Source: Entrophospora sp. SA101 | Lineage: Eukaryota; Glomeromycota; Glomeromycetes; Entrophosporales; Entrophosporaceae | DNA: 64,000 nt | Direction: 5' to 3' | Assembly (NCBI GenBank): GCA_958430865.1 | Contig: CAUDNR010002223.1 | Location: forward strand, 10,563 to 74,562 | In this document: positions 12,306 through 23,658 of the stretch, piece after piece | How the letters are laid out: each line of letters opens with the position of its first letter | Numbering within the stretch: position 1 is the stretch's first letter | Notes under the pieces: model-generated | Seen by the model: only the letters and a program-made list of their open reading frames with translations | What the model was told of the DNA's origin: nothing | Databases searched by the model: none | Translations under genes and position numbers: made by a program

Positions 12306-12629
12306 GATTAAGAGTGATTAAACTAAACTAATTTTAAATTAATTAAATCAAGAATACGTAATCCGCCATCATCAATTCCAAAAGAAGTATTTTCGCTTAT
12401 TCCTTCAACAAAATGTTTTAACCCATCAGTTTTCTATCAAAGATTTTATTGGAAATCTGATATAGAAAACATGACAGAAATTTTAAATGGTTTTGATGAT
12501 GAAGATCTAAAAACATCTTGGATAGCTGAGAAAGAAACTGAACTCAGGAATATTTTACATGATATGATACCTTATCAAAAACAAGAATTTCAACAGTTAT
12601 TTAGCCATGGAATTAAATCTAATAAATAA
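11657..12629 (+). CDS. F-box protein with C-terminal zinc-binding CxxC pairs
   Basis: Exons are 11657-12249 and 12353-12629, joined by a 103-nt GTGAGT..AG intron containing an (AT)n run, giving 289 residues in phase. The start is the first ATG (MTCVTICELF). A Ser/Thr-rich linker (TCA and ACA runs) occupies residues ~45-75. An F-box follows at ~86-125 (KLPIEIIIEICKGVSPYDLY), then CQFCGG (~163) and CCGNC (~188), a likely metal-binding pair. F-box proteins recruit substrates to SCF ubiquitin ligases through Skp1 (family knowledge). The layout matches the large lineage-specific F-box family of AM fungi. The substrate is unknown. Confidence 0.8.
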
Positions 12630-12639
12630 ATTAAATTTT

Positions 12640-12999
12640 TGTTTATTTTATTTATTTATTTATTTTTTATTTTGTAAATAAGAATTTATATATTTATTTC
12701 TATTATAAATATGAATAAGGAAACAAAAAATTTTTGTATATGATTATGTTTTTTAAAAAAAATGGCAAATTAATTGGCAAGATGGCAAAATTTTTTTTAA
12801 TATTTTAAGATTATTATTATTAATATATAATATTAAGTAAATTAAGTTTTTTTTTAATTTATTATGTATAATTAATTTTTTTTTTAATAAATATTAAATC
12901 TTTTTTATAAAAAAATAAAATAATGTAGTAAGGCTTTGTTCTGGATTTGTTCTTGTGTATTCCCAAAAATATTATTGTTATTAACTATTATTATCATTA
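12640..12999. other. AT-rich 3' flanks between convergent genes
   Basis: The run of A/T homopolymers and AATAAA-like motifs lies between the ends of the F-box gene and the convergent OCA1 gene. It is probably the shared 3' UTR and polyadenylation zone. No ORF is supported. Confidence 0.45.
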
Positions 13000-13691
13000 T
13001 TATAACCATTTTGGATGATTAATAGGTGGAGGCAATCTAACCAAGTCAGTATCAAATAATTCAATAAATTGTTCATTTAAAACTCTAACTTTAGGACCAG
13101 CATAACGACGATACTCTTCGAAAATTGAAGTCAAATTCCATCTTTGTAATTTACGTAAACATCCTACAATAGTACCAGTTCTATGTCTACCTAAATTACA
13201 CATAATAATCATTGGATAATTATGAGAATTAAGAATCAATTCCAAAGCTTCTAATACCACTTCTTCAGTAATGGGATCCCATGCATTTGTTGTTGATGAA
13301 ATTACACCCAAGTGATAAAAGTGAATTTCTTGGTCATCAATAAAATTTATACTAGATTAACGAAGGAAAAAAAATTATTATTAGAAATAAGAACTATTTT
13401 TTTGATTATTGCAATTTTTTTTTTCGAATGAAAAAATATTTACAATCGTTGATTTGGTTCTTCAGGAGCTAACCAAACAACAGTTTTCAGACCAAGTTTC
13501 TCTAAAAATGGAAAATTCAATTCATTTGGCTGTCCTGATCTATATAAATCTTCTTCAATCATACCATAATTCTAAATTCAAAAAAATGTTTATAACAATT
13601 AATTAAAATATTAATACAGTCGATTGACGTTGCGAATAAGTGTTATGATTATATCACATACTAATGGAGGAATGAAATGTTGTGAACTCAT
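13000..13691 (-). CDS. OCA1: OCA1-type atypical dual-specificity/tyrosine phosphatase
   Basis: Three minus-strand exons, 13691-13662, 13571-13444 and 13351-13000, join in phase to 169 residues beginning [10 protein letters not shown] and continuing [17 protein letters not shown]. The P-loop is CNLGRHRTG, a CX5R signature, in a context ([20 protein letters not shown]) diagnostic of fungal Oca1/Siw14-like phosphatases. The C-terminus is [19 protein letters not shown]. Yeast Oca1 acts in oxidant-induced cell-cycle arrest and belongs to the Siw14 group, some of whose members cleave inositol pyrophosphates (family knowledge). The gene is convergent with the F-box gene. The small first exon ends at a GTATGT donor. 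Confidence 0.93.
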
Positions 13692-14016
13692 TGTGTGATT
13701 AGGTTGATTAGGATATATAATTTTATTTTCAAATTTGAAAAAAAAATTTAATTTTTCATTTATTTATTTTTTGATTATCTATTGGATGATAGTCATGTGA
13801 AGTCACAGTCAGATGGTGGTTTTTTTAATATTAATATAAACTTGACTTGTAAAATCATGCAGTGTAGAACATGGAAGCATGATGTATTTGTCTCTAGGTC
13901 TTGAGCTTGGGATATGATATAGGGTCATTAAAGAAGTTCTGACTATATTATTTATATGTAATCATCTCAAAACTTTTAGTTATTTAATTTATTAAAGAAA
14001 TATAATTTTTTATTGA

Positions 14017-14468
14017 TTAATTTTCAACTTGTTGTGATTGAGAATCGATTAATTTCTATTTTCCATATTTTAAGAAAATGTGAGTGTGTTTCGAAAAGAA
14101 TAATAAAACAGAAGGATTGATTAATAATGCTAATAATGCTAATTAATTCATTAATAAATATTACAACAAAATTTGTTTTTAAAAAAAAACCAAAACATAC
14201 AAAATCTCCTTGTTTACCCTGGTCCCATTTTGCAAATTTAACATTTTGTTCATCTCTTCTTTGTGCAAGCACTTTATGTTCATCTTTTAAAGCATTACGT
14301 ACAGCTCTTGCACATACTTGTGAATACTTTAGATAACTGGTTTTTATAAAAAAAATTTATTTCCACATTAATTCTTTCTTGTTTTAAACTTGTAGAGAAA
14401 GACATTAATGTTCATGACAATTAGTTAAATATTAACCTGATGCCAGCGGCTTTCCAAGCAAATGTCAT
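14017..14468 (-). CDS. ATP15: Mitochondrial F1 ATP synthase epsilon subunit
   Basis: Minus-strand exons 14468-14437, 14336-14201 and 14055-14017 join in phase to 68 residues. The start MTFAWKAAGISYLKYSQVCA is the classic epsilon N-terminus (MSFAWKAAG.. in fungi), followed by RAVRNALKD and VKFAKWDQGKQGDF. The family length is about 60-70 residues, so the gene is complete. The subunit sits in the F1 central stalk of mitochondrial ATP synthase with gamma and delta. The last exon (13 codons) is placed by the only phase-compatible AG before a stop, so the final dozen residues are less sure. No cleavable presequence is seen, as usual for this subunit. Confidence 0.92.
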
Positions 14469-14499
14469 TTTATTTTTTTAATTATTATTTTTTAATTGA

Positions 14500-15470
14500 A
14501 AAAAATTTTTTTTTTTTTTGCAAAATTAATTTTTTCATTGACGAATCAAAATTTATTTGAAAATCATGTGTTGTATGTATCACTCGTTAGTGCTTCCCTT
14601 TTAGTGGCAGATTTTTCCTCTTAACAAACTCTTCACGATCTCACAAATGCCTTGCCATCCTCTTGATCACCCCAAAGATACATCCCACTCTATCAAATCA
14701 TTTGTCACTTGCCATTAAAATTTCGGAATTAACTTTTTTTTGATGTGCTAAATCTAAAACACATACACTACACTATCAAGAAGACTCTTAAATATAGCAA
14801 AATAATATGAATTTTAAAAAAAAAATTCAAAAATACAAAAGATAATTTTTGACAAATTTATAAATAAATAATGTTTTATTATAAGTTCATTATTTTATTC
14901 ATTGCATTTGGTATGAACCACAAAGTGCTTCATGATTGATGCTTTTCTCATAAAGGCTTTGATAATAGATATTAGAAAATTGTAACACTAATTTCAAATT
15001 TAGCATACATACAATAAACCAGCTACTGAATGCATTAATCAACATCTAAGTAGCTATTGCCCCCGGGAATTATCATGAACAATTTTATAGTAAGCCCCCA
15101 TGAATAAGCCACTTACTAAAAGAAGGTGAAAGTTCGTGTTGACAATTTGCTTGCCTATTTCCAACAGAATGTGGATGGCACACAAGTAATTTTGGCTCGC
15201 ATTTAAATAACAAATTCAGTTGGTCAAACAAAAATTAAAGAGAAGCAGAAAATTTGGGAAAATGATTAATTTATAACGTAACATACCAAACAAAATCTGA
15301 ACCATTTTTATGACTTTTTTCTTTTTCTTGTTGGCTGTATTGCTAACAAAGATGTATATAATCATGCGATAATTTTAATCTATAAGACAGACCCAAAATT
15401 ATAAATTGGTTAGTATCAGAGAAACAGAGCATTTATGAAAATGATTATACAAAACAAACACTATTTACAA
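14500..15470. other. Intergenic, no gene seen
   Basis: Poly-A/T tracts and short unique stretches. Pieces at 14580-14720 and 15060-15230 are less AT-rich than average but contain no convincing ORF on either strand. Confidence 0.4.
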
Positions 15471-15474
15471 CTTT

Positions 15475-15835
15475 CCTCTTAACATCAGAGTCCAAATGCA
15501 ATTTCAGGGCCACCAGCCCCACCCCGAATTGTGACCTCCTACACTTGGAATGAGCTGCAGATTCTCTTGATATTCATCAGCAGAGTTGCAACTTGGTCAC
15601 AGAGCCACCATTGCCCTGGAGGTAGGATCATTGCAGGTAACTTTTCGGCTAGCATGTCAGCAGCCATCTCTGGTCTGGGAAGATTAGTGAAAGTGTCATT
15701 GACGATTGATGCAAGCTTCGGTAAACTCCAGGGCATTGCTTCCCGCCCCCTGGAGTTCAGTCAGATAAAGCTTATTCCAGAAGAGTTGAGCATAGTGGAA
15801 GTTTGTTATCACACGAAATGTTATTGAGAACCCAT
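15475..15835. other. GC-rich island of unknown origin with overlapping ORFs
   Basis: About 350 bp are near 47% GC by eye, against well under 30% around it. Both strands are open: plus 15531-15827 (no good ATG context) and minus 15736-15539 (with LPRPEMAADMLAEKLPAMIL, PPGQWWLCDQ). The minus reading looks more protein-like but ends without clear exons. I do not recognise it. It may be a captured exon, transferred DNA or a repeat fragment. Confidence 0.35.
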
Positions 15836-15839
15836 CTCC

Positions 15840-16440
15840 GATTCAAATCAGTTTATCGCTTGCCAGAAGTTACATTGCACAATATAAAAAATTAATATTA
15901 ATGTAACATTTCAAATTTCTGCTATGCTGAAGAGTTGGGATAATTTATATATAAATTTTTAAACAATACATGAATATAATCATTTTTTAAAAGTATATTA
16001 ATATATTTCTATCAACATCCTGTATTATATGTCGCAACTGCAATATATAGAACTGAACTCAAGTCCCATTTTCAACTTTTGTATTGTTTAAGCATTAAAA
16101 AAGACTGCATTTATTTGTAAATTTTAAAACTTTCATAAATACCTTTAGAATAACAATAAAACAATTACTAATAAAATTTAATAATAATAAATAATATCGC
16201 GCAATGTAACTTTCCTAATTGCGCAACTTAAATTAAGCCTAGTTTCATTAAACTTATAAATCGTTCGCATTAACATAAAATTATTATTCGTGTATGTATT
16301 GTATTTAATTAATAACAATACACCTTGACGTTAATAATACTATTAAAACGAAATGTATAAATGACAATATTAACAACCTTCGAATTGATCCATAAATAAC
16401 AATAGTCATTTTTTTTATAATAATAACAAGTTTCTTTTTC
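15840..16440. other. AT-rich intergenic, upstream of small ORF
   Basis: No gene was found. TATA-like tracts (TTTTTTTTATAATAATAAC) just before 16444 may serve as promoter for the following ORF. Confidence 0.35.
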
Positions 16441-16443
16441 ATA

Positions 16444-16737
16444 ATGGAAAAGAGCTTTGATAATAAGTTAAAAAATGATAAACTAGAAAAATTTAAGAGT
16501 ATCTTAGAAGAAAAGTCTCGAAGACTTAAGGATGATTTCCTTTTTAGAGATATTTCTAAAAAATGGGATTATAATGAAAATGAAACAAACGTATTAAAAT
16601 ATTTTGTAAATCTTTCTTTGGAAGATACGAAAACCATTGAAGAAATTCACAAAGAATGGCGTGTCTTCAACAAAGAAGTTGATGAAAAGACAAGAGAAAC
16701 ATTGCTTGAAGTATTAGAAGTATTTAATGACGAATAA
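16444..16737 (+). CDS. Small charged helical protein, family unknown
   Basis: An intronless ORF of 97 residues starts at MEKSFDNKLKND and ends FNDE followed by TAA, with AATAAA 12 nt later. The protein is rich in Lys/Glu/Asp with heptad-like spacing (SILEEKSRRLKDDFLFRD; EEIHKEWRVFNKEVDEKTRE), suggesting a helical, perhaps coiled-coil, cytosolic protein. Codon use is clean and the ORF is long for such AT-rich DNA, which favours a real gene. I do not recognise a domain and propose no function. Confidence 0.6.
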   Translation: MEKSFDNKLKNDKLEKFKSILEEKSRRLKDDFLFRDISKKWDYNENETNVLKYFVNLSLEDTKTIEEIHKEWRVFNKEVDEKTRETLLEVLEVFNDE

Positions 16738-17234
16738 TTATTATATAATAAAGACAAACAAATTTTATGCTATTTCTACTTTTTGATAGTAAATTATGCT
16801 TTTGGTTATGTTTACTTGAATGAAAATGATAAAAAAGAAAATCATGGTCATGTGAATATTGAGAAAAAAAGACAAGATAATAATAATAAGATGTGTCAAT
16901 TGTAAGTTTAATAACAAAAAAGTGTAAAACTTACATCGGCACTGTAAGATTTACGCATTATTACGCCAGCATCATAAGATCTATGCAAGTTTATGCTAAA
17001 TTAATTTCCTGATGGTCTCTTGAAGTTGAGCTGTTGTACATTGTATTAATTTGAACAGCTCTTCAAGCTAAATAATATTACATACATGTGTAATCACACA
17101 TACCTCGATACCTCACTTGTTTCTCTTGAGACGTCAGTAATGTACAACGGTTTATAGCTAGAATCATTTCCTAAAGTTGTCATTTGTATGTATATTACAA
17201 AAAAATTCATGTGATGGAATTATGGCACAAAAGT

Positions 17235-17340
17235 GTGAAATTTTTTCAGTAGTATGCAAAAGTAAGAATAAATTTTTTGATTCTGTAGTACACAAAAGTA
17301 AGAATAAAATTTTCGAATCAGTAGTACATTCAATTTTTCA
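17235..17340 (+). repeat. Short tandem repeat (AGTAGTAYRCAAAAGTAAGAATAAA)
   Basis: The motif CAAAAGTAAGAATAAA preceded by GTAGTA occurs at about 17252 and 17292, with a third decayed GTAGTACATTC at about 17321. Period is about 41 bp. It lies in a gene-free stretch. Confidence 0.6.
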
Positions 17341-17499
17341 ATAGTAAAACAACAAAGGATAGGACAAAGTTTTACATGGAGAGGTAATACCTGGAAGCAC
17401 CAACTATACGAGAAAGGTTTCTAGAGACCCAAAACATAGTATACTTGTGATGATACGCATAGGTAGAATAATATAAGGAAGAAGTAAGAAAAATTGTGC

Positions 17500-17690
17500 T
17501 TTTGCAAATCACCAAGTAGGGATAACAATTTGGCGCTTCGTGCCTCAAACCTAGCATTTGAATGCAACATGCAAAGCCAGATCACAAATACTATTTTGGC
17601 ACTACATGCCTCACCTGGCATTCAAGTTCGACATACAAGGCCAAAATACAGATTGCCAATTCAGCACTTCGTGCCTCATCCTCACAATTG
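17500..17690 (+). repeat. ~70 bp tandem repeat with GCACTTCGTGCCTCA core
   Basis: GGCGCTTCGTGCCTCA, GGCACTACATGCCTCA and CAGCACTTCGTGCCTCA recur about every 70 bp (17530, 17597, 17664). Between them lie diverged copies of a GGCATTCAAGTTCGACATACAAGGCCA-like block. The cores are partly palindromic. No protein is supported. Confidence 0.6.
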
Positions 17691-17884
17691 AAAAAGTTGG
17701 CAAATCGCCTAAAAGATTGTGGTGTTATTTGTAGTGGTATAGGAGACATGTATTTTTTACGAATTGGTTTTTTTGGTCAAGAAGTGGGGATAGAGGTTCT
17801 ATTTATATGTTTTTGTGTTAAATTATTAGAATATTCGATCAATGCATCATTTGACCACAAAATAGTCTAATTTATTAATAATTA

Positions 17885-18160
17885 CATCATTGTGCAAATG
17901 ACGTTGAATTTGTGGATCAATCGTTATCCAAGTGATGTCGAATTTGTGGCTCAATCGTCATCCAAACAACAATGAATTTGTGGGTCAAATCGTTATCCAA
18001 ATGACGTCGAATTTGTGGATCAATCGTCATCCAAATGATGTCGAATTTGTGGATCAATCAACATCCAAATGATAACGAATTCGTGGGTCAAATCCTAACC
18101 CAAATGACAATGAATTTGTGAATCAATCATAACCCAAATGAAGATGAATTCGTAAATCAC
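17885..18160 (+). repeat. Minisatellite, ~35 bp unit, about 8 copies
   Basis: The unit is approximately ATCCAAATGACGTCGAATT followed by TGTGGATCAATCGTC and repeats in order from about 17890 to 18160, with drift toward the 3' end (AACCCAAATGAAGATGAATT). It contains a recurring TGACGTCG/TGATGTCG core. No coding potential is evident. Confidence 0.8.
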
Positions 18161-18214
18161 TCGTAAAATAAAAATGGGCCACATTGATATGTGGCCAATT
18201 CTCATCATCAGGCC

Positions 18215-18345
18215 ACAAAGTAGATACATGGTCTAATCCTAGTAGATACATAATCTAGTCATAGTAGATACATTGTCTAATCCTAGTAGATACATAACCT
18301 AGCTAAGTAGATACATAATCTAATAGATATATTATGTACCTATTA
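18215..18345 (+). repeat. Minisatellite, ~26 bp unit (AGTAGATACATRRTCTAATC)
   Basis: AGTAGATACAT followed by a four-base variable part and CTAATC/CTAGTC recurs about five times directly after the previous minisatellite. It is an independent unit. Confidence 0.8.
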
Positions 18346-18903
18346 GAGTGCCTAAAAAATAGGTAATACTCAAAATGGCTTTGGATCTGAGTATTTTTTC
18401 CTTCTATGCAAGTACTCTGACTACTTTTGGTTTTTTGTTTTGTTTTTACAGATTAGTAGTCCGTTTTACTATGGTAGTAAAAATTAAGCATAGGAACAAT
18501 TAATTAATTAATTAATTAATTTTTTTCTTTTAAATTTTTATTTACTTTACAAAAAAAAAGTCTACTATCGAAAAATGGAAAAGGAATTCAAGCGAGCAAA
18601 CAAGGAGTATGAAAAGTTGGAGGTGAGGTTAGAGAGGTTGAATGAGTTGGATAAAATTTGCGGGAAAAGAATGGAACAATGCTAAAGTAAAAAAAGTCTG
18701 AAAAGGAAATACTTGAAAAGAAAAACAAAGCCGGATGACTAATATTAATACTACAGTACTAAGTGAACAATTACCTAATAAATCTTATGATTGGATAATT
18801 GAGAAAGCCCTTTTCAAGTAATACTGGTTGATTATACAATTTATGTTGATCATCGAGTCTTTTAACCACAAAATAAATTAAACAACTACAACTTGTAATC
18901 AAT

Positions 18904-20211
18904 ATGACCGATCAACAACAACCCCAAACTTTACTTTTTACTTGTTTAGCTTGTCAAGTTGGTTTTTCTTCTGCTGAACTTCAACGAAATCATTATGTTT
19001 CAGATTGGCATCGATACAATTTAAAAAGGAAGGTTGTCGATTTATCACCTGTAACCTTGGAAGTATTTACTCAAAAAGTCTTGGGTAAATATTTGAGACC
19101 TTTTAAATTATTTTTATTTTAACACTATGAGCACTCTATTCAATCTACTTCTATAATAATTATTATTAGCTCAACAACGAAAAAATCAAATTGCAATTGA
19201 AAAAGAAAATTTTTCTGTTGAATGTGGTGTTTGCAAGTAAATGAAAAAATTATTAATTGATCAAAATTCAACATTTTTTCTAATCAACTTTTATTTTATT
19301 TGTTTATTTTTTCAATAGTAAAATTTATTATTCAAATAATGCATATGTAAACCATTTAAAGTCAAATAAACATAAAGTTGCAGAAACTAGATCCACAACC
19401 ACTACTAGTATTAGTGACACAAAAACTAAAGGTAAAAAAATTCATGCAATTGTTTTATTAATAATAATAATAATATAAATGTGATGATAAACTTATAAAT
19501 TTTATTTTCTAATAATTGTATAAAGATTCCTTATTAAAAAATACCAGTAACATCAATGTAGATGATGATAATAATGATTCACAAAAAATGCCGAAAAAAG
19601 AACAAGAAATTAAAGTGTTAACAATGGAAGATGAGGTAAAGATAACCTTTAGTAAATAAAATTTATATTGATTTAAATGTATGCTAATATTATTATAATT
19701 GTTATTAAAACAAAAATTTAAAAAGACAAGCACTTTATTGTTGGTGGATAAAAAGATAGAAACTTCTATTCGTTTAGGAGAGATGGATTGTTTGTTCTGT
19801 GCACATAAATCCGATACTTTTGATGACAATATCACTCATATGGCTAAAGTTCATAGTTTCTTTATACCTGAAGTTGAATATTTAGTTAATATACGAGGAT
19901 TAATTAAATATTTAGGAGAAAAGATTTCGGTTGGTAATGTATGCCTTTACTGTAATGGACGTGGAAAGGGTTTTCAAAGTCTTGAAGCCGTTAGAAAACA
20001 CATGGTAAATTTTTTTCTTCTTACCAAGAAAAAAAAATAAGTTTTCAAATTTTCAACTAATAAAAAAAAAATCTATTATTAGATTGATAAAGGCCATACT
20101 ATGATAATTTATGATCAAGAAGATGATATTATGGAAATATCTGATTATTATGATTTTAGATCTAGCTATTCTGATCTGGATATTGATGATGATAACGATG
20201 TGAATGTTGCC

Positions 20212-20249
<38 letters not shown>

Positions 20250-20851
20250 GTGGGAAGATATTGATGACGAGGATGAGGATGAATTACCAAAAAGGTATTG
20301 AAAAGTTTTTTTGTTAATTAAATAATTTATTTCTTTATGAATAAATAAATAAATAATCTAAATAAATAATCTAATAATCTGTGAAATATATTGAATAGGA
20401 ACATGATATATCAAGATAAAATGGAATTAGTGTTGCCTTCAGGTGCACGTATTGGTCATCGCTCCTTGGCAAGATATTATAAACAAAATCTCCGTAATAG
20501 AGAGGTATTTAAAAGATTTTACTTGGAAAACTTTATTAATTTTATTGCAAATTAATTAATCAATCAATCAACCAAATTTGTTTGTTTATTATTTCATGAT
20601 GATGGTGATGATGATAATAATAGGGAAATAATGACGTTTCAATAATTAAAAAATTGATAACTCATTATGCCAATAGTATGGGTTACTCACAACAATCTGG
20701 AGGTGTGTTAATCACACATGATGGTGAAAAAAATTTTAAAATTCTTCAACGAAATAAATATCAAGATAAAAGACGTCAACAGAATTTTGATACACGCATT
20801 GGAGTCAAAGCAAATAAATTACAACGGTATTTTAGACCACAAATTATGTAA
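18904..20851 (+). CDS. REI1: REI1/ZNF622-type cytoplasmic pre-60S maturation factor
   Basis: Eight exons (18904-19084, 19170-19236, 19319-19431, 19526-19635, 19726-20004, 20083-20294, 20399-20504, 20624-20851) join in phase to 431 residues. Four C2H2 fingers are visible: CLACQVGFSSAELQRNHY (residue ~15), CGVCNKIYYSNNAYVNH (~79), CLFCAHKSDTFDDNITH (~180) and CLYCNGRGKGFQSLEAVRKH (~230). The signature FFIPEVEYL and KYLGEKISVGN follow the family. An Asp/Glu run lies near residue 310. Rei1 helps remove Arx1/Alb1 and proofreads the exit tunnel on late cytoplasmic 60S particles (family knowledge). Family length is about 400-480. Confidence 0.95.
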
Positions 20852-21125
20852 ACTTCTGGATCGGAAATAAATTGTGCGAGTATTATATATTTTCACCAAT
20901 AATATAACTTAATAATAATAAAAATTTTAAATTTTATTAAATTCTCATAAAATATATCTAAAAATTTTATTTAATATTTACTAAAAGAAACAATTTAAAG
21001 ATATTGTTTAATAACGTTTTGAAGGTGACTCTAAAACTTTACGAGAGTCGAAAAACTCTTTATTGATCGTCATAAGCTAGATAAAAAGAAAAAGAATTAA
21101 CATCGCTTTTAAATTGTTTATCCCA

Positions 21126-21204
21126 TAAGGCCTCGAAAGATGGATGATGATAGCGCACGCTTTGACACAAGTTGTAAAAAGGGTGCTGTAATTTCGAGGC
21201 CTTA
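21126..21204. repeat. 79 bp inverted repeat at the 3' side of the NDUFA4-like gene
   Basis: TAAGGCCTCGAAA (21126-21138) and TTTCGAGGCCTTA (21192-21204) are perfect reverse complements. The arms are far more GC-rich than the surroundings. It could be a 3' UTR hairpin of the minus-strand gene ending at 21238, a small MITE, or a structured RNA element. Confidence 0.6.
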
Positions 21205-21237
21205 CGGTGAATTTCAATCAATTTATTATAAAACTTT

Positions 21238-21571
21238 TTACTTTATAATTTGATGTTGCTTGATTTTATTCCAAGGTTGTTGTTCATCCAATCTTTTTAA
21301 AACCACATCAGGACATGTCGTTAATACGTAAATCCCGTATCTTGATTTCGATATCAAAATTTCAATATTGATGATATAAAAAAAGATAAAATATTAAACA
21401 TATATAATTAAAAGGGACTTACGCTGCACCTACGACCACTCCTCCACTAGCTGCGGCAAGCAATGGAATAAGCTAAATAAAATATAGTAATAGTTTATTT
21501 TATTATTATTTTTGAAAATCATTATTTCTACTACTTACTGCAATATTTTGTTTTAAAAAGTTTGAAGCCAT
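21238..21571 (-). CDS. NDUFA4/COXFA4 (MLRQ)-like small mitochondrial membrane subunit
   Basis: Minus-strand exons 21571-21539, 21472-21423 and 21340-21238 join in phase to 61 residues. The start MASNFLKQNIALIPLLAAAS leads into GGVVVGAAYGIYVLTTCPDV, a single membrane helix, and then a DEQQPWNKIK tail. The order LIPL, one TM, NPDV-like PDV and the PWNK motif is that of NDUFA4, a small respiratory-chain subunit now assigned to cytochrome oxidase (family knowledge). A second ATG 8 nt upstream opens a different frame and cannot give this protein. The assignment rests on short motifs, so it is probable rather than certain. Confidence 0.75.
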
Positions 21572-21599
21572 TAGCCATTAATTATTATTACTGTTGTAA

Positions 21600-22370
21600 T
21601 TTTATTTTTGATTTCAAGAGAAATTAACCATCCCCGTGTCATTTGTCCATGGGAATATTTTTGATAATATTTCAACACGTGATTTTAACCACAGGATAGA
21701 TATCAAAAAAATGTAAATATAAATGTACGAAGGAGAACATATTTTGTTGCTTGGGATCCATGGTTACGTTATTTGGTAGTTTATTTGAGAAATATATATC
21801 TGGCTTGGTAAATATTTGTGATTTATATATCAATTGGAAGCACTGGTCCTTGTGGCTACGAATATAATTATTAAAGTTTTGCTTTATGATGCATTTTCAA
21901 ATATTCTTCGCGAGGAATTTGTTGCCATTATTTTCTAAAAAAAAAAAAATTATAATTCATCCTTATCTTCATCCCATAATAATTCGATCAAGGTCTAAAG
22001 GCTGTGCACAACCTTCTAGAACGTTCATTCTCCTTTTTTTTGTAAGTTTGGCAACAATCTTTTTTTAGGACAAGGTGTCAATCGTTACAGTATTTAGAAA
22101 TATAAGAATTATTGGATATGTCTTTAATCATAAACAATAACATTACTAATACTAATTACTTAAAGTCTCTTAACAAAGACTTTTTTTTACCAATAAAGAA
22201 TGTTCCAAAGGATAGTCTAGAATTAATATATCACTGAAAAATATCACTTGTGAAAGAACCTACACAATCTAATTTTTTAAATTTACAAATTAACAAGCAA
22301 GTGATGATAAATTTAGATCCGTATAATTTTTGAGTGGCCAATCTTTATTTTTATTTTTATTTAATTATTT
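21600..22370. other. Intergenic, no gene seen
   Basis: Mixed AT-rich sequence. The ORF around 21886-22068 is short and poor in composition, so it is not called. Promoter elements for the NDUFA4-like gene should lie in 21572-21750. Confidence 0.35.
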
Positions 22371-22399
22371 AACTAGAATGATGATGAGTCGTACATAAG

Positions 22400-22570
22400 G
22401 TTGCTTGCCGAAACCTCTTAGTGACTGTCAAAACTCTGTCGAAACTATAATGAACAATTAATATATACCTTGTCAAAACTCTGACGATTGACAAAACCTC
22501 CAAATGCGAAACTCTGCCGAAACTCTAATAAACAATTAATGTGTAACTCTGCCGATTGATTTCTGGAGGA
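22400..22570 (+). repeat. Diverged tandem repeat (GCCGAAACTCT.. AACAATTAAT)
   Basis: The block GTCGAAACTATAATGAACAATTAAT recurs as GCCGAAACTCTAATAAACAATTAAT about 90 bp later, with shared CAAAACTCTG and GACGATTGA pieces between. Two to three decayed units, no coding sense. Confidence 0.55.
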
Positions 22571-22689
22571 GTTTCGCCCACAACCTTATTCCCAGGATTA
22601 TGAAAATATCACAGAAACCTGCGAAATAACCAACTATAAACTATACAGTTCTTTCAATAAACTAGAATAACATCAAGAAACCAGTAAGG

Positions 22690-23060
22690 ATCGAGCAAAA
22701 GAAGATGATAATTAAACAAAACTTGGAACCAAAAGAAAGGGAAGAAGATTTTTTAAAAAATATTAATGATGAAATTGAAGAAGCAATAGGAATTCAAAAG
22801 GGTATCAGCCTGAATGTTCAACTTTAAGAGAGAAAAACAAATAACATACATCCAATTATTTTAAAAGATGAAGTAAACAATTATTTATTATGATTCACAA
22901 AATAGAGATAATGATTTAAATCATGAGGTTTTGAAGATAATAATTTTGAAAGAAATAATTTAGTAGAAAATGATTTTAGAGAAGGTGATTGTGGAGAAAA
23001 CGATTTTGAAGAAAATGATTTTGGAAATTTCGTAATAATAATAAATTTAATTTGATTGGC
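22690..23060 (+). pseudogene. Decayed acidic-repeat coding fragment
   Basis: A 40-codon reading from ATG near 22705 (KEREEDFLKNINDEIEEAIG) ends in TAA. Further on, around 22925-23030, a run of GAAAATGATTTT-like 12-mers would encode ENDF repeats broken by stops. It looks like the remains of a charged repeat protein. The family is unknown. Confidence 0.3.
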
Positions 23061-23658
23061 TGATCAATTACGTCAAATTTCGTCAATTTCATCAAAAGGC
23101 CCTTAGCGATAAATATGAATTTTGTCAACCATTCTTAGTAGTGATGGTTGTGATTACCAGTTTGTCACTTGTTATTCTAGTTTTAATGATAAATTGTTTA
23201 GTTCCTTTTTGTACAGTAAAAAAGAAAAGAGAGCAAGTATCTATATACTACATTTAACAGTCATGTGCATGTTTCACGAGAGATTGTAAGGGTAAATTAC
23301 ATTTTTTCTCTTCATCAAATACATCAATAATCTGTAATTCTAATAAATAAAATAAATTTTGAAGATGCCATGCTCCTCCAACCAATGAGTCAATGATTGA
23401 AGAAATGCATAACTGACCCGACCAATGTCTCATAGTTCAAAAAATATAATGGAAAACTCGTTTCTTACTGCAAAATGAAAGATCGAGGCAATAATTGTGC
23501 AAAACAATCGATAAAGAAACTAAAACACCAGATACTTGTTTGTTGATATTTTCACAGACATTAGTTTTACTTGTTGATTATTTTATTTACACAATAAACA
23601 TATCTAAAATAAAAAATAAAAAAATTTCGAGTTGAATTCTAGAAAGTAAAAATATAAA

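Noticed and set aside
20214..20250. GATGATGAT microsatellite
   Set aside because: It lies in frame in a REI1 exon and encodes the expected acidic run, so it is not a separate feature.
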